This document shows, piece after piece, positions 7,918 through 18,445 of a DNA stretch of 64,000 nt. Source of the stretch: Serratia bockelmannii (GTDB lineage: Bacteria > Pseudomonadota > Gammaproteobacteria > Enterobacterales > Enterobacteriaceae); NCBI RefSeq assembly GCF_008011855.1, contig NZ_VOUX01000033.1, forward strand, positions 1,488,001-1,552,000. Direction: 5' to 3'. Position numbers and translations under genes: made by a program. The number at the start of each line of letters is the position of its first letter. Positions within the stretch are counted from its first letter, which is position 1. The notes beneath the pieces were generated by a model that did no database searches, had not been told where the DNA came from, and saw only the letters and a list, made by a program, of their open reading frames with translations.

Positions 7918-9912
7918 ATGTCTTCTCGTAAAGAGCTTGCCAACGCCATCCGCGCACTCAGCATGGACGCCGTACAAAAAGCAAATTCCGGCCACCCGGG
8001 GGCCCCTATGGGCATGGCGGACATCGCCGAAGTCCTGTGGCGTGACTACCTCAACCACAACCCGACTAACCCGCACTGGGCTGACCGCGACCGTTTCGTG
8101 CTCTCCAACGGCCACGGCTCCATGTTGATTTACAGCCTCCTGCACCTCACCGGCTACGACCTGCCGATGCGCGAGCTGGAGAACTTCCGTCAGCTGCACT
8201 CCAAAACCCCGGGGCACCCGGAGTACGGCTACACCCCAGGCGTTGAGACCACCACCGGCCCGCTGGGCCAGGGCATCGCCAACGCCGTCGGCTTCGCCAT
8301 CGCCGAACGCACCCTGGCGGCGCAGTTCAACCGCCCGGGCCACGACATCGTTGACCACCACACCTACGCCTTCATGGGCGACGGCTGCATGATGGAAGGC
8401 ATCTCGCACGAAGTCTGCTCCCTGGCCGGTACCCTCAAGCTCGGCAAGCTGACCGCCTTCTACGATGACAACGGCATCTCCATCGACGGCCACGTCGACG
8501 GCTGGTTCACCGACGACACCGCCCTGCGTTTCGAAGCCTACGGCTGGCACGTGGTGCGCAACGTCGACGGCCACAACCCGGACGCCATCAAGGCCGCGAT
8601 TGAAGAAGCCCGCAAGGTGACCGACAAGCCGTCGCTGCTGATGTGCAAGACCGTTATCGGCTTCGGTTCACCGAACAAGGCCGGCACCCATGACGTGCAC
8701 GGCGCCGCGCTGGGCGCCGCCGAAGTGGCCGCCACCCGCGAAGCGCTGGGCTGGAAATACGCCGCCTTTGAAATCCCGCAGGACATCTACGCCCAGTGGG
8801 ACGCCAAAGAAGCCGGTCAGGCCAAAGAAGCGGCCTGGAACGACAAGTTCGCCGCCTACGCCAAGGCCTTCCCGGAGCAGGCTGCCGAGTTCAAGCGCCG
8901 CATGAACGGCGAGCTGCCGGCCGACTGGAAAGCCGACGCCAAGGCGTTCGTGGAAAAACTGCAGGCCAACCCGGCCAACATCGCCAGCCGCAAGGCGTCG
9001 CAGAACGCGCTGGAAGCGTTCGGCAAGGTGCTGCCGGAGTTCCTGGGCGGCTCTGCCGACCTGGCGCCGAGCAACCTGACCATGTGGTCCGGCTCGAAAG
9101 CGCTGAACGTTGACCCGGCGGGCAACTACATTCATTACGGCGTGCGCGAGTTCGGCATGACCGCCATCACCAACGGCATCGCGCTGCACGGCGGCTTCCT
9201 GCCGTACTCGGCGACCTTCCTGATGTTCGTGGAATACGCCCGCAACGCGGTGCGCATGGCGGCACTGATGAAGCTGCGCAACGTGTTCGTCTACACCCAC
9301 GACTCCATCGGTCTGGGCGAAGACGGCCCGACCCACCAGCCGGTGGAGCAGCTGGCGAGCCTGCGCGTGACCCCGAACATGAGCACCTGGCGCCCGTGTG
9401 ACCAGGTGGAATCGGCGGTGGCGTGGCAGTACGGTATCGAGCGCAACGACGGCCCGACCACCCTGGTGTTCTCGCGCCAGAACCTGACCCAGCAGCCGCG
9501 CAGCGCAGAGCAGCTGGCGAACGTGTACCGCGGCGGCTACGTGCTGAAAGACTGCGCGGGCACGCCGGACGTCATCCTGATTGCCACCGGCTCCGAAGTG
9601 GGTATCACGGTGGAAGCGGCGGACAAGCTGACCGCAGCGGGCCGCAAGGTGCGCGTGGTGTCGATGCCGTCGACCGACGCGTTCGACAAGCAGGATGCGG
9701 CGTACCGCGAGTCGGTGCTGCCGGCGGCGGTAACGGCGCGCGTGGCGGTGGAAGCGGGTATCGCGGACTACTGGTACAAGTACGTGGGCCTGAACGGCGC
9801 CATCGTGGGCATGACCACCTTTGGTGAGTCGGCGCCGGCGGAGCAGCTGTTCGCCGAGTTCGGCTTCACCGTGGACAACGTGGTGGCGAAGGCGCAGGCG
9901 CTGCTGAAGTAA
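7918..9912 (+). CDS. tktB: Transketolase
   Basis: 664 aa, the normal transketolase length. The thiamine-diphosphate/Mg site GDGCMMEG, the N-terminal [10 protein letters not shown] segment and the C-terminal pyrimidine-domain segment [20 protein letters not shown] are present. It transfers two-carbon units among pentose-pathway sugars, including to and from erythrose 4-phosphate. It is cotranscribed with talA (18-bp gap). Synteny supports tktB rather than tktA; sequence alone does not separate the two isozymes. Confidence 0.95.
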   Translation: MSSRKELANAIRALSMDAVQKANSGHPGAPMGMADIAEVLWRDYLNHNPTNPHWADRDRFVLSNGHGSMLIYSLLHLTGYDLPMRELENFRQLHSKTPGHPEYGYTPGVETTTGPLGQGIANAVGFAIAERTLAAQFNRPGHDIVDHHTYAFMGDGCMMEGISHEVCSLAGTLKLGKLTAFYDDNGISIDGHVDGWFTDDTALRFEAYGWHVVRNVDGHNPDAIKAAIEEARKVTDKPSLLMCKTVIGFGSPNKAGTHDVHGAALGAAEVAATREALGWKYAAFEIPQDIYAQWDAKEAGQAKEAAWNDKFAAYAKAFPEQAAEFKRRMNGELPADWKADAKAFVEKLQANPANIASRKASQNALEAFGKVLPEFLGGSADLAPSNLTMWSGSKALNVDPAGNYIHYGVREFGMTAITNGIALHGGFLPYSATFLMFVEYARNAVRMAALMKLRNVFVYTHDSIGLGEDGPTHQPVEQLASLRVTPNMSTWRPCDQVESAVAWQYGIERNDGPTTLVFSRQNLTQQPRSAEQLANVYRGGYVLKDCAGTPDVILIATGSEVGITVEAADKLTAAGRKVRVVSMPSTDAFDKQDAAYRESVLPAAVTARVAVEAGIADYWYKYVGLNGAIVGMTTFGESAPAEQLFAEFGFTVDNVVAKAQALLK

Positions 9913-9933
9913 GCGGCCTGGCGCAAGCCGATA

Positions 9934-9965
9934 AAAAAGCCGGTCATCATGACCGGCTTTTTTTA
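9934..9965. terminator. Bidirectional rho-independent terminator between tkt and nudK
   Basis: An AAGCCGGTCA/TGACCGGCTT stem with a short TCA loop is flanked by an A-run on the left and a T-run on the right. It lies between two converging genes and can serve both. Confidence 0.9.
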
Positions 9966-10538
9966 TTCCATCACCCGATGAATCTGCAAATACTGCAGCA
10001 GCATGATGGTCTTGCCGTCTTTAATCCGGCCGTCGGCGATCATCGCCACCGCGTCGCGAAACGGCAATTCGATCACCTCAATATCTTCATCTTCAATGCC
10101 GCCGCCGGCCGCGCGCCGCTCATCATCATGGTATTCGGCGATAAAGAAGTGCACGATTTCAGTCACGCCGCCCGGCGACATGTAGGCTTCGAAGATTTTC
10201 TTCACCTCGCTGACCTGAAAACCGGTCTCCTCCACCGCTTCGCGGCGCGCGCATTGCTCCGGAGAGTCGGCGTCCAGCAGGCCGGCGCAGGCCTCGAGCA
10301 GCATGCCGCTCTCGTTGCCGTTGACGTAGGTCGGCATGCGGAACTGATTGGTCAGCACCACCGTGCCCTTGGCGCGGTTGTACAGCAAAATGGTAGCGCC
10401 GTTGCCACGATCGTAGACCTCGCGCACCTGTTGCACCGAACCGCCGTTTTTGCGTTTCAGATCGAACGTGTACTTGTGCAGCACATACCAGTTGTCCGAC
10501 AGCAGCTCTTTCTTCACATTCTCAATTTTCGACGACAT
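9963..10538 (-). CDS. nudK: GDP-mannose pyrophosphatase, Nudix family
   Basis: 191 aa. It carries a Nudix box ([20 protein letters not shown], with the RE..EE core) and the family context [16 protein letters not shown] seen in E. coli NudK, which is the same length. It hydrolyses GDP-mannose to mannose 1-phosphate and GMP. It converges on tkt, sharing the terminator at 9934-9965, as in the enterobacterial order tktB...nudK. It appears monocistronic with its promoter in the 10539-10907 interval. Confidence 0.93.
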   Translation of the reverse strand: MSSKIENVKKELLSDNWYVLHKYTFDLKRKNGGSVQQVREVYDRGNGATILLYNRAKGTVVLTNQFRMPTYVNGNESGMLLEACAGLLDADSPEQCARREAVEETGFQVSEVKKIFEAYMSPGGVTEIVHFFIAEYHDDERRAAGGGIEDEDIEVIELPFRDAVAMIADGRIKDGKTIMLLQYLQIHRVME

Positions 10539-10907
10539 AACCCTTTTCCCTTGCGTGACAACGTGAAGATCATACCGCGATTAGGCCGCGCCGCGGCAGA
10601 CGATTTGCAACAAAAATCACATCGTCTCTCCGGGTAAACCAGGATTTAAAATACATCGTGGGCAGACGCAGACTCTGACAGACGAGTCAGGACGAATCGC
10701 ATCCGCAAAGGCAAATCATCAGTGGAAACCGGGCCGCGGCTGAAAATCGGTGGGCATTTCGCTATTCATTTGATTACACAACGACAATTGTTCCCGTTTT
10801 GTTGACAACTTGATACAAATCGCGGTGCAATTTAGTTGCAAAAGTTATAGTTTTGCTTTCGAATGAAACTGGCGAAGCGCCTCACCTGAGAGAAAAGGAT
10901 TCCGTGA
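10539..10907. other. Intergenic region between divergent nudK and narQ
   Basis: 369 bp with no convincing ORF. It must hold the promoters of nudK (leftward) and narQ (rightward). A TTGACA is visible at 10803-10808, but I could not pair it with a good -10 box. The last 110 bp are noticeably AT-richer than the surroundings. Confidence 0.5.
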
Positions 10908-12584
10908 TTGCTTGTTAAACGTTCCGTGACCGGCAGCCTGGCCAGAGCGCTGTTCGGCATCGTGATCCTGTCGGTGCTCGCCACCGGGTTGGCGTTGACG
11001 ACCGTCGCCGGCAGCCAGAGCGATGCCGAGGCGATCAACATCGCCGGTTCGCTGCGCATGCAAAGCTACCGCTTGGCCTTTGACCTCGACCGGCAGAACC
11101 CGGAGCTGGAGCTGCACCTGCAGCAATACCGGCAATCTTTGCAGGCACCCGCGCTGCAAAAGCTGGCGCGTTTTTACGTCCCGGCCGAGGTACGCAACCA
11201 CTATCTGGCGTTGCAACGAACATGGCAAACGATGGAGCAGCAGATCCGCGACGGGCAGGCGGCCGCCTACCGGGCAGAGGTTGCCGGCTACGTCAACCGC
11301 GTCGATCATTTCGTTTCCGCTCTACAGCGTTATTCAGAGTTGAAACTCACCCTGGTGGCCGCCATCAGCGTACTGGGCTACGCCGCCATCATCGGTCTGG
11401 TGCTGTTCTGCATCCGTTTTATGCGCCGCCAGGTGGTCACGCCGCTGCAGCATCTGGTCGACGCCAGCCAGCGCGTGCAACAGCGCGACTTTCGCCACCC
11501 GCAGCTGGACGTGGCGCTGCCGAACGAACTCGGCGTGCTGTCGCAAACCTTCAGCGCCATGTCGGACGAGCTGGCCCGGCTCTATCAGTCGCTGGAGCTG
11601 AAAGTGCAGGAAAAGACCCAGCGCCTGCAGCAGGCCAACGAAACGCTGGAGGTGCTGTATCGCTGCTCGCAGGCGCTGAGCGTGCGCCAGATCGATCAGC
11701 AGGCGTTTGAAAATGTGCTGCGCATCGTGCGCCAAAGTGAACGACTGCGCTGCATCCGGTTGAACGTGGCGGACGACCATGGCCAGTGGCAACTGAACGA
11801 AGGAGAACCGGCGCCGGCGCAAGCCTGGAGCGCGCTGTCGATCACTCAAGGCGATAAACTGCTGGGCGAATTGCGTTGGCAGCCCGAGGCGCAGCCGCCG
11901 CATCCTCACCTGATGCAGAGCCTGGCCAATATGTTGGGCCGCGGCGTCTACTTCAACCGCGCGCAAAAGCAGCACCAATATCTGTTGCTGATGGAAGAGC
12001 GTGGGACCATCGCCCGCGAGCTGCACGATTCGCTGGCGCAGACGCTGTCGTTCCTGCGCATCCAGCTGACGCTGCTCCGGCGCGCCGCCGACGATCCGGC
12101 GGCGCAGACGATTATCGATGATTTCGATCGCACGCTGGCCGATGCCTATCGCCAGCTGAGAGAATTACTGGCCACCTTCCGCCTCAACATTCAGGAGGCG
12201 GATCTGAATGCCGCGCTGGAGCAACTGTTGCAGCCATTAAAGGCGCTAACCCCCGCGCGGATTCAGTTACACTGTCGGCTGCCCTCGCAGGCGCTCAACG
12301 CCCAACAGCAGGTGCACGCGCTGCAGATCGTGCGCGAAGCGGTACTCAATGCCGTCAAGCACGCCGGAGCGAACGAGATCGCGGTGTGTTGCGAGGTCAA
12401 TGCCGCAGGCGACAACGTATTCAGCATTACCGACGACGGTTGCGGCATCGCCAGTCTGGAAGAACCGGAAGGGCATTACGGCTTGACCATCATGAGCGAA
12501 CGCGCGGCGCGACTGGGAGGAACGCTGCGCATCCGGCGCAGAGGCGGCGGCGGCACGGCGGTCTGCCTGACATTCTCGCCCTGA
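10908..12584 (+). CDS. narQ: Nitrate/nitrite sensor histidine kinase NarQ
   Basis: 558 aa from a TTG at 10908 with an AAGG 9 bp upstream; this start aligns with the MIVKRP start of E. coli NarQ. Two membrane segments (about residues 14-34 and 145-170) flank a periplasmic sensor. The nitrate-binding P-box DAEAINIAGSLRMQSYRL follows the first segment, and then come HAMP, a central module, the H-box RELHDSLAQ (phosphorylated His about residue 373), and an N/G-box ATPase (EAVLNAVKHA, DDGCGI, HYGL). It senses nitrate/nitrite and phosphorylates NarP/NarL. The narP gene follows 161 bp downstream, although the two are unlinked in E. coli. Confidence 0.95.
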   Translation: MLVKRSVTGSLARALFGIVILSVLATGLALTTVAGSQSDAEAINIAGSLRMQSYRLAFDLDRQNPELELHLQQYRQSLQAPALQKLARFYVPAEVRNHYLALQRTWQTMEQQIRDGQAAAYRAEVAGYVNRVDHFVSALQRYSELKLTLVAAISVLGYAAIIGLVLFCIRFMRRQVVTPLQHLVDASQRVQQRDFRHPQLDVALPNELGVLSQTFSAMSDELARLYQSLELKVQEKTQRLQQANETLEVLYRCSQALSVRQIDQQAFENVLRIVRQSERLRCIRLNVADDHGQWQLNEGEPAPAQAWSALSITQGDKLLGELRWQPEAQPPHPHLMQSLANMLGRGVYFNRAQKQHQYLLLMEERGTIARELHDSLAQTLSFLRIQLTLLRRAADDPAAQTIIDDFDRTLADAYRQLRELLATFRLNIQEADLNAALEQLLQPLKALTPARIQLHCRLPSQALNAQQQVHALQIVREAVLNAVKHAGANEIAVCCEVNAAGDNVFSITDDGCGIASLEEPEGHYGLTIMSERAARLGGTLRIRRRGGGGTAVCLTFSP

Positions 12585-12745
12585 CCTTGCGGCTGTTCAC
12601 TCGGCGTTACGGTTGCCGCCGGGCAGAAGGCTGCCCAGAGAGGTTTGCGGTGCAGAATGCCGCTATTTTTGAAGAGACAGTCCCACTGTGAAGCACGCCT
12701 CCGGGCGCGTTTGAGTGGCTTTACTTGCTACAGGGAGCATATTTC

Positions 12746-13378
12746 ATGGTGATGAAGCAATACCGAGTCATGATCGTTGACGATCATCCGTTGATGCGGC
12801 GCGGCATCAAACAGCTGCTGGGACTGGATGCGCGATTTGGCGTGGTAGCGGAGGCCGGCAACGGCAGCGAGGCGGTTGCGCTGGCACTGCAGCACGCGCC
12901 GGACGTGATCTTGTTGGATCTGAACATGAAGGGCATGTCCGGGCTGGATACGCTGCGGGCCCTGCGCGACGAAGGCGTGGACGCGCGCATCATCGTGCTG
13001 ACGGTCTCCGACGCGCGCAGCGATCTGTATGCGCTGATCGACGCCGGCGCCGACGGCTATCTGCTGAAAGACAGTGAACCGGAACAGCTGCTGGAACACA
13101 TCAGCGCCGCCGCCGAAGGGCAGAACGTGATCAGCGACGCCATGGCCGACTATTTGCTGGCGCGCGGCGAGCAACGCGATCCCTTCGCCGCCTTGACCGA
13201 ACGCGAACTGGACGTCTTGCAAGAGGTGGCGCGCGGCCTGTCCAACAAACAGGTGGCGGCGCAGCTGCATATCTCTGAAGAAACCGTGAAGGTGCACATC
13301 CGCAATATACTGCGCAAGCTGGACGTGCGTTCTCGCGTGGCGGCGACGGTGATGTACCTGGAGTACAAAAGCCACTGA
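12746..13378 (+). CDS. narP: Nitrate/nitrite response regulator NarP
   Basis: 210 aa from the ATG at 12746, with AGGGAG 8 bp upstream; an ATG at 12725 is in frame but poorly placed. The receiver domain has D11-D13 (VDDHP) and phospho-acceptor D58 in LLDLNMKGMSG, then K in LLKDSEPE. The C-terminal LuxR-type HTH is LTERELDVLQEVARGLSNKQ...EETVKVHIRNILRKLDV. This is the partner of the adjacent NarQ and controls anaerobic respiratory genes in response to nitrate and nitrite. Confidence 0.95.
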   Translation: MVMKQYRVMIVDDHPLMRRGIKQLLGLDARFGVVAEAGNGSEAVALALQHAPDVILLDLNMKGMSGLDTLRALRDEGVDARIIVLTVSDARSDLYALIDAGADGYLLKDSEPEQLLEHISAAAEGQNVISDAMADYLLARGEQRDPFAALTERELDVLQEVARGLSNKQVAAQLHISEETVKVHIRNILRKLDVRSRVAATVMYLEYKSH

Positions 13379-13410
13379 TCGCCCCGCCCCGGCCAATACG
13401 CCGGGGCCGC

Positions 13411-13689
13411 TTACTCGATGGCGCTGAGCAGCGCCTGATGGTGCTGATGCACCCAGCTCTTGTTGAACGGCCCCCAGCTTTCCAACTGATAGAAACCGTC
13501 GTTGTTGCGCACGCCCTGCTGCACGAACTGCAGCTCGACGCCCATGCCGGGCAGCGCCTTCAGCACATCCTGCAACGTGCGGCGCGGCCAACCGGTCAGC
13601 GCCATCAACCGCGGCACATTGGGCCGCTCACTGTGGCTGATCAGCCAGCATAAATAAAGCCGACGGGCAAATACCGGGTTAATTCCCAT
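13411..13689 (-). CDS. Small winged-helix DNA-binding protein, function unknown
   Basis: 92 aa with a GGAG site before the ATG at 13689. The central segment RPNVPRLMALTGWPRRTLQD reads as a helix-turn-helix with a recognition helix, followed by a wing-like GFYQLESWG. It resembles short enterobacterial winged-HTH proteins; I do not recognise a named family member. It converges on narP (a GC-rich inverted repeat at 13387-13406 separates them) and diverges from acrD, with 291 bp between the two starts. A role in controlling acrD is possible by position only. Confidence 0.7.
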   Translation of the reverse strand: MGINPVFARRLYLCWLISHSERPNVPRLMALTGWPRRTLQDVLKALPGMGVELQFVQQGVRNNDGFYQLESWGPFNKSWVHQHHQALLSAIE

Positions 13690-13980
13690 GCCAAGCTCCT
13701 GCTGTAAGGTGAGTCCAGTTTTTACTTTCGGTTGCCTGCGGCGAAGACATGCGCAAGGCCTTTGATAGTAATAAAAATGTCTTAATAGCGTACAATTATC
13801 GGCGTCGGTGATCCACGGCGTTTTCCGCTACCGTTATTTACACTATCTCCTTTTTTTCTCCACGCTTTCCTCGACTATCCCGAGTAAAGTGCAATAGCGC
13901 CGGAATCCTTCCCTGCCGCTGAAATGCATATTTCCGATGCGTTTTAAAGATAGAACAAGTCATAACGAGGTTCGCGCTGC

Positions 13981-16900
13981 ATGGCCAATTTTTTTATTGA
14001 TCGCCCGATTTTCGCCTGGGTGCTGGCAATTATTCTTTGCCTGACCGGGGCATTGGCGATTTTTTCTTTACCGGTAGAACAATACCCGAATCTGGCGCCG
14101 CCGAACGTGCGCATTAGCGCAACTTACCCAGGTGCTTCGGCGCAAACGCTGGAAAACACCGTCACGCAGATCATTGAACAGAATATGACCGGCCTCGACA
14201 ACATGATGTATATGTCGTCGCAGAGCACCAATACCGGCCAGGCAACCGTCACGCTGACGTTCGAAGCCGGCACCGATCCCAACGAAGCGATGCAGCAGGT
14301 GCAAAACCAGCTGCAGGCGGCGATCAAACGTTTGCCGCAGGCGGTGCAGAATCAGGGGGTCACGGTGTCGAAATCCGGCGACACCACGCTGATGATGGTA
14401 GCGTTCGTCTCCACCGACAACAGCATGGACAAGCAGGACATCGCCGATTACATCGTCTCCAACCTGCAGGATCCGCTCAGCCGCATCAACGGCGTCGGCA
14501 GCATGGACGTGTACGGCTCGCAATACGCCATGCGTATCTGGCTCGATCCCAACAAGCTCAACAGTTACCAGCTCACGACCCAGGACGTGGTCAAGGCCAT
14601 TCAATCGCAGAACGCCCAGGTGGCGGTCGGCCAGTTGGGCGGCACGCCATCGGTCAATAAACAGGCGTTGAACGCCACCATCAACGCCCAGTCGCAGCTC
14701 CAGACGCCAGAACAGTTCCGCCAGATCACCCTGCGGGTCAATCAGGACGGATCGCTGGTGACGCTGGGCAACGTCGCCACCGTCGAACTGGGCGGCGAGA
14801 ACTACAACTACCTCAGCCGCTACAACGGGATGCAGGCCGCGGGCATGAACATCAAGCTGGCCTCCGGCGCCAACGAACTGCAGACCGACCAGTTGGTGAA
14901 GGACAAGATCGCCGAACTGTCGCAGTACTTCCCGCGCGGGCTGGAGGCCAAAGTGGCCTATGAAACCACCCCGTTCGTCAAAGCCTCGATCAAGGACGTG
15001 GTGAAAACGCTGCTGGAAGCCATCCTGCTGGTGTTCCTGGTGATGTACCTGTTCCTGCAGAATTTCCGCGCCACGCTGATCCCCACCATCGCCGTGCCGG
15101 TGGTGCTAATGGGCACCTTCGCCATCCTGTCCGCCTGCGGCTTCAGCATCAACACCCTCACCATGTTCGCCATGGTGTTGGCGATCGGCCTGCTGGTGGA
15201 CGACGCCATCGTGGTGGTGGAAAACGTCGAACGCGTGATGAGCGAAGAAGGCCTGCCGCCGCGTGAAGCCACGCGCAAATCCATGGGGCAAATCCAGAGC
15301 GCGCTGGTCGGCATCGCCCTGGTGCTGTCGGCGGTGTTCGTACCGATGGCGTTCTTCGGCGGCACCACTGGCGCCATCTATCGACAGTTCTCCATCACCA
15401 TCGTCTCCGCCATGGTGCTGTCGGTGCTGGTGGCGATGATCCTGACCCCTGCCCTGTGCGCCACGCTGCTCAAACCGATCGCCAAGGGCCACCACCACGG
15501 TAAGCGCGGCTTCTTCGGCTGGTTCAACCGCATGTTCAACCGCAACACCGAACGCTATGAGCGCGGCGTGGGGCGCATCCTGCACGCCAGCGGCCGCTAC
15601 ATGGTGATTTATCTGCTGTTGCTCGGCGGCATGGCGTTGCTGTTCATCAAGCTGCCGACCTCCTTCCTGCCGCAGGAAGACCGTGGCATCTTCACCGTAC
15701 AGGTGCAGCTGCCGGCAGGCTCGACCCTTCAGCAAACGTCCAAAGTGGTGGAAAAGGTCGAGCGGTACTTTCTCACCGAAGAGAAACAGGATGTGTTGTC
15801 GGTGTTCGCCATCATCGGCTCCGGGCCGGGGGGGAACGGCCAAAACGTGGCGCGTCTGTTCATTCGGCTAAAAGACTGGGATCTGCGCACCTCGGGCGCC
15901 AACAGCTCGTTCGACATCATCGATCGCGCCACCCTGGCGTTCAACAAGATTAACGAAGCGCGGGTGATCGCCAGCAGCCCGCCGGCTATCACCGGCCTCG
16001 GCAACTCTTCCGGCTTCGATATGGAGTTGGAAGACCACGCCGGCCTCGGCCACGCCAAGCTGATGGCGGCGCGCGATCAGCTGCTACAGCTGGCCGGGCA
16101 AAACCCGCTGCTGTCGCGCGTGCGCCACAACGGCCTGGACGACAGCCCGCAGTTGCAAATCGATATCGATCAACGCAAGGCTCAGGCACTGGGCGTGTCT
16201 ATCGACGACATCAACAATACCCTCTCCACCGCCTGGGGCTCGACCTACGTCAACGACTTCGTCGACCGCGGCCGGGTGAAAAAAGTCTACGTGCAGGCCG
16301 CAGCGCCGTTCCGCATGCTGCCGGATGACATTAACAAATGGTATGTACGCAACAGCGCGGGCGGCATGGTGCCGTTCTCGGCCTTCGCCAGCTCGCACTG
16401 GGAGTACGGTTCGCCGCGGCTGGAGCGCTATAACGGCAGCTCGGCGCTGGAGATCGTCGGCGAAGCGGCCAACGGCGTCAGCACCGGCACCGCGATGGCG
16501 GAAATGGAAAAACTGGTCAGCCAACTGCCGACCGGCTTCGGGCTGGAATGGACGGCGATGTCCTATCAGGAACGGCTGTCCGGCTCGCAGGCGCCGGCGC
16601 TGTACGCCATCTCGCTGCTGGTAGTGTTCCTGTGCCTGGCGGCGCTGTACGAGAGCTGGTCGATACCGTTCTCTGTGATGCTGGTGGTGCCACTGGGGGT
16701 GATCGGCGCGGTCGCCGCCACCTGGCTGCGCGGTCTGGAGAACGACGTCTATTTCCAGGTTGGCCTGTTGACCATCATTGGGCTGTCGGCGAAAAACGCC
16801 ATTCTTATCGTCGAGTTCGCTAATGAGCTGAACCATAAAGGCCAGGATCTGATGTCGGCGACGCTCGACGCGTCCCGCATGCGTCTGCGGCCGATCCTGA

Positions 16901-17115
16901 TGACCTCGCTGGCGTTCATCTTCGGCGTGCTGCCGATGGCCACCAGCAGCGGCGCCGGTTCCGGTAGCCAGCATGCGGTCGGCACCGGGGTGATGGGCGG
17001 CATGATCTCCGCCACCCTGCTGGCGATTTTCTTCGTGCCGCTGTTCTTCGTGCTGGTGCGGCGCCGTTTCCCGGGTAAAGCGCATCCGGCAACCACGCCG
17101 ACCACTGAGGAGTAA
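13981..17115 (+). CDS. acrD: RND multidrug efflux permease AcrD
   Basis: 1044 aa (E. coli AcrD is 1037). It starts [19 protein letters not shown], typical of HAE1 RND pumps. It has the two-fold repeat of one plus five membrane segments, proton-relay aspartates in [16 protein letters not shown], and GxSAKNAIL in the second half. Synteny with narQ upstream and ypfM/yffB/dapE downstream supports AcrD rather than AcrB. In E. coli AcrD exports aminoglycosides and other amphiphiles with AcrA and TolC; no membrane-fusion partner gene is adjacent here either. A terminator follows at 17128. Confidence 0.95.
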   Translation: MANFFIDRPIFAWVLAIILCLTGALAIFSLPVEQYPNLAPPNVRISATYPGASAQTLENTVTQIIEQNMTGLDNMMYMSSQSTNTGQATVTLTFEAGTDPNEAMQQVQNQLQAAIKRLPQAVQNQGVTVSKSGDTTLMMVAFVSTDNSMDKQDIADYIVSNLQDPLSRINGVGSMDVYGSQYAMRIWLDPNKLNSYQLTTQDVVKAIQSQNAQVAVGQLGGTPSVNKQALNATINAQSQLQTPEQFRQITLRVNQDGSLVTLGNVATVELGGENYNYLSRYNGMQAAGMNIKLASGANELQTDQLVKDKIAELSQYFPRGLEAKVAYETTPFVKASIKDVVKTLLEAILLVFLVMYLFLQNFRATLIPTIAVPVVLMGTFAILSACGFSINTLTMFAMVLAIGLLVDDAIVVVENVERVMSEEGLPPREATRKSMGQIQSALVGIALVLSAVFVPMAFFGGTTGAIYRQFSITIVSAMVLSVLVAMILTPALCATLLKPIAKGHHHGKRGFFGWFNRMFNRNTERYERGVGRILHASGRYMVIYLLLLGGMALLFIKLPTSFLPQEDRGIFTVQVQLPAGSTLQQTSKVVEKVERYFLTEEKQDVLSVFAIIGSGPGGNGQNVARLFIRLKDWDLRTSGANSSFDIIDRATLAFNKINEARVIASSPPAITGLGNSSGFDMELEDHAGLGHAKLMAARDQLLQLAGQNPLLSRVRHNGLDDSPQLQIDIDQRKAQALGVSIDDINNTLSTAWGSTYVNDFVDRGRVKKVYVQAAAPFRMLPDDINKWYVRNSAGGMVPFSAFASSHWEYGSPRLERYNGSSALEIVGEAANGVSTGTAMAEMEKLVSQLPTGFGLEWTAMSYQERLSGSQAPALYAISLLVVFLCLAALYESWSIPFSVMLVVPLGVIGAVAATWLRGLENDVYFQVGLLTIIGLSAKNAILIVEFANELNHKGQDLMSATLDASRMRLRPILMTSLAFIFGVLPMATSSGAGSGSQHAVGTGVMGGMISATLLAIFFVPLFFVLVRRRFPGKAHPATTPTTEE

Positions 17116-17127
17116 CAGGCAGCGCAT

Positions 17128-17168
17128 AAAAAAAGCAGCGTCGGGTAACCGATGCTGCTTTTTTTCGA
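17128..17168 (+). terminator. acrD rho-independent terminator
   Basis: An AAAGCAGC...GCTGCTTT stem with an inner TCGG/CCGA pairing, followed by a run of T, 13 bp after the acrD stop. Confidence 0.88.
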
Positions 17169-17241
17169 ACGATAATCTCGTTCCCAAGGTGTTTCAGTGA
17201 CGTTCCAATGACTCAACCTTGCCATCTGCTTCAACGCTGTG

Positions 17242-17301
17242 TCAGTTGCCCAACATCTCATCAATGAAGTCTTTCCAGTTTCCTAATTCACGATCAACCA
17301 T
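17242..17301 (-). CDS. ypfM: YpfM family microprotein
   Basis: A 19-residue ORF read on the minus strand from ATG 17301 to TGA 17242: MVDRELGNWKDFIDEMLGN. E. coli YpfM is a 19-aa protein of nearly the same sequence (MIERELGNWKDFIEVMLRK) at the same place between acrD and yffB. A GAGG lies 12 bp upstream of the start. Its function is not established. The remaining parts of the 17169-17517 interval hold nothing else I can support. Confidence 0.9.
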   Translation of the reverse strand: MVDRELGNWKDFIDEMLGN

Positions 17302-17517
17302 AATACTTTACAACCTCAATTATTTGACGAAGCGGATTCTACGCTTGTTTTTTGACCATGTGAAGGGAAACGGGAACGATGCCGGGCCCGGAAATCGGGC
17401 TTAGCGCACATTTTCGTATTTATCTGATCAATGTGCAGTACAGCTATTCCCTTGTGATATCAATTTCTCCACGGTAGCGTGTAAAAGGTATAAAAATACG
17501 CCAAGGGAGCGCCGATC

Positions 17518-17997
17518 ATGTCCACTTCTTTGTCTCTCTCGCAGTTGAAAACGCAGGGCCGCTATCAGGAAGCGACTGCGCTGGCGTTACGGCAACTGGC
17601 GGCTGAGCCGGAAGCGGCGATGTTACACTTTCAGCTGGCCTGCCTGTATGACGTTCAGGGCCTGGAGCAACAGGCCATTCCCTGCTACCTCGCGGCATTG
17701 GCTCGCGATTTGCCGCCCGCCCAGCGCCGTGAAGCCTGGCTGGGCCTCGGCAGCACTTACCGCGCCCTGGGGAAATACCCGGCTTCGCTGCGCGCTTTCG
17801 ACGATGGCCTGACCGAATTCCCGCAGGCCAACGAACTAATGCTGTTTCGCGCCATGACGCTGTACAACCTGGGTGAAAATAAACGCGCCGTGGCCGATCT
17901 GTTATTGTTGCTGGCGGACACCTCGTCAGACCCCGGCATCCGCGGCTATCAGCGCGCCATTCGGCACTATGCCGCCGATCTCAATCATATTGATTAG
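17518..17997 (+). CDS. Tetratricopeptide-repeat protein
   Basis: 159 aa, no signal peptide, AGGGAG before the ATG. Helical-pair repeats are visible at about residues 12-45, 46-80, 82-115 and 116-150, with TPR-like residues (LACLYDVQG, GSTYRALGKYPASLRAFDDG). It probably forms a protein-binding scaffold. The GNAT gene begins 9 bp after its stop, so the two are likely one operon. No named function is recognised. Confidence 0.8.
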   Translation: MSTSLSLSQLKTQGRYQEATALALRQLAAEPEAAMLHFQLACLYDVQGLEQQAIPCYLAALARDLPPAQRREAWLGLGSTYRALGKYPASLRAFDDGLTEFPQANELMLFRAMTLYNLGENKRAVADLLLLLADTSSDPGIRGYQRAIRHYAADLNHID

Positions 17998-18006
17998 AGG
18001 AAAACC

Positions 18007-18438
18007 ATGGAAATCATCACCGATATGAGCCGCCGTGCCATCGACTGGCAGCGGCTGTGTGAATTGCTGCAGGCCGCCGGGCTGGGCGAACGCGATCCGC
18101 ATACGCTGCAACGCGTTTACCAACACAGCCAGTTTTGCTATTGGGGGTTTATCGGCGATGAGCTGATCGCCACCGCGCATGCCATCAGCGATTTGACCTC
18201 GGTTGCCTACCTGGCCGACGTGGCGATCGATCCGCGCTTTCAGGGACAGGGGTTGGGGCGCAGGTTGATGGACCGGGTGATGCAAGATCTGGCGCCGCTC
18301 GGCAAGATTTTCATCTATTCGGTGCCGGAAAAACTGGCCTTCTATAAAAAGTACGGCTTTCACGATTTGACCACCGGCATGGTGTTCGCTGAGGGCGCCG
18401 CCCTGCGGCGTTTGCAACAGGGAGGCTACGTACGTTAA
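18007..18438 (+). CDS. GNAT-family N-acetyltransferase
   Basis: 143 aa with a GAGGAAAA ribosome site. The acetyl-CoA-binding motif A is LADVAIDPRFQGQGLGRRLM (R/QxxGxG/A), followed by the late motif SVPEKLAFYKKYGF. The substrate is unknown. It is translationally close to the upstream TPR gene (9 bp). Confidence 0.85.
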   Translation: MEIITDMSRRAIDWQRLCELLQAAGLGERDPHTLQRVYQHSQFCYWGFIGDELIATAHAISDLTSVAYLADVAIDPRFQGQGLGRRLMDRVMQDLAPLGKIFIYSVPEKLAFYKKYGFHDLTTGMVFAEGAALRRLQQGGYVR

Positions 18439-18445
18439 TCGCGCA

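Noticed and set aside
6958-8574. 538-aa open frame on the minus strand
   Set aside because: Lies antisense to talA-tkt and results from strongly biased G/C third positions. Repetitive valine/glycine composition, no family signature, no ribosome site.
16084-17187. 367-aa open frame on the minus strand
   Set aside because: Antisense to acrD; it runs across the acrD terminator and shows no protein-like pattern.
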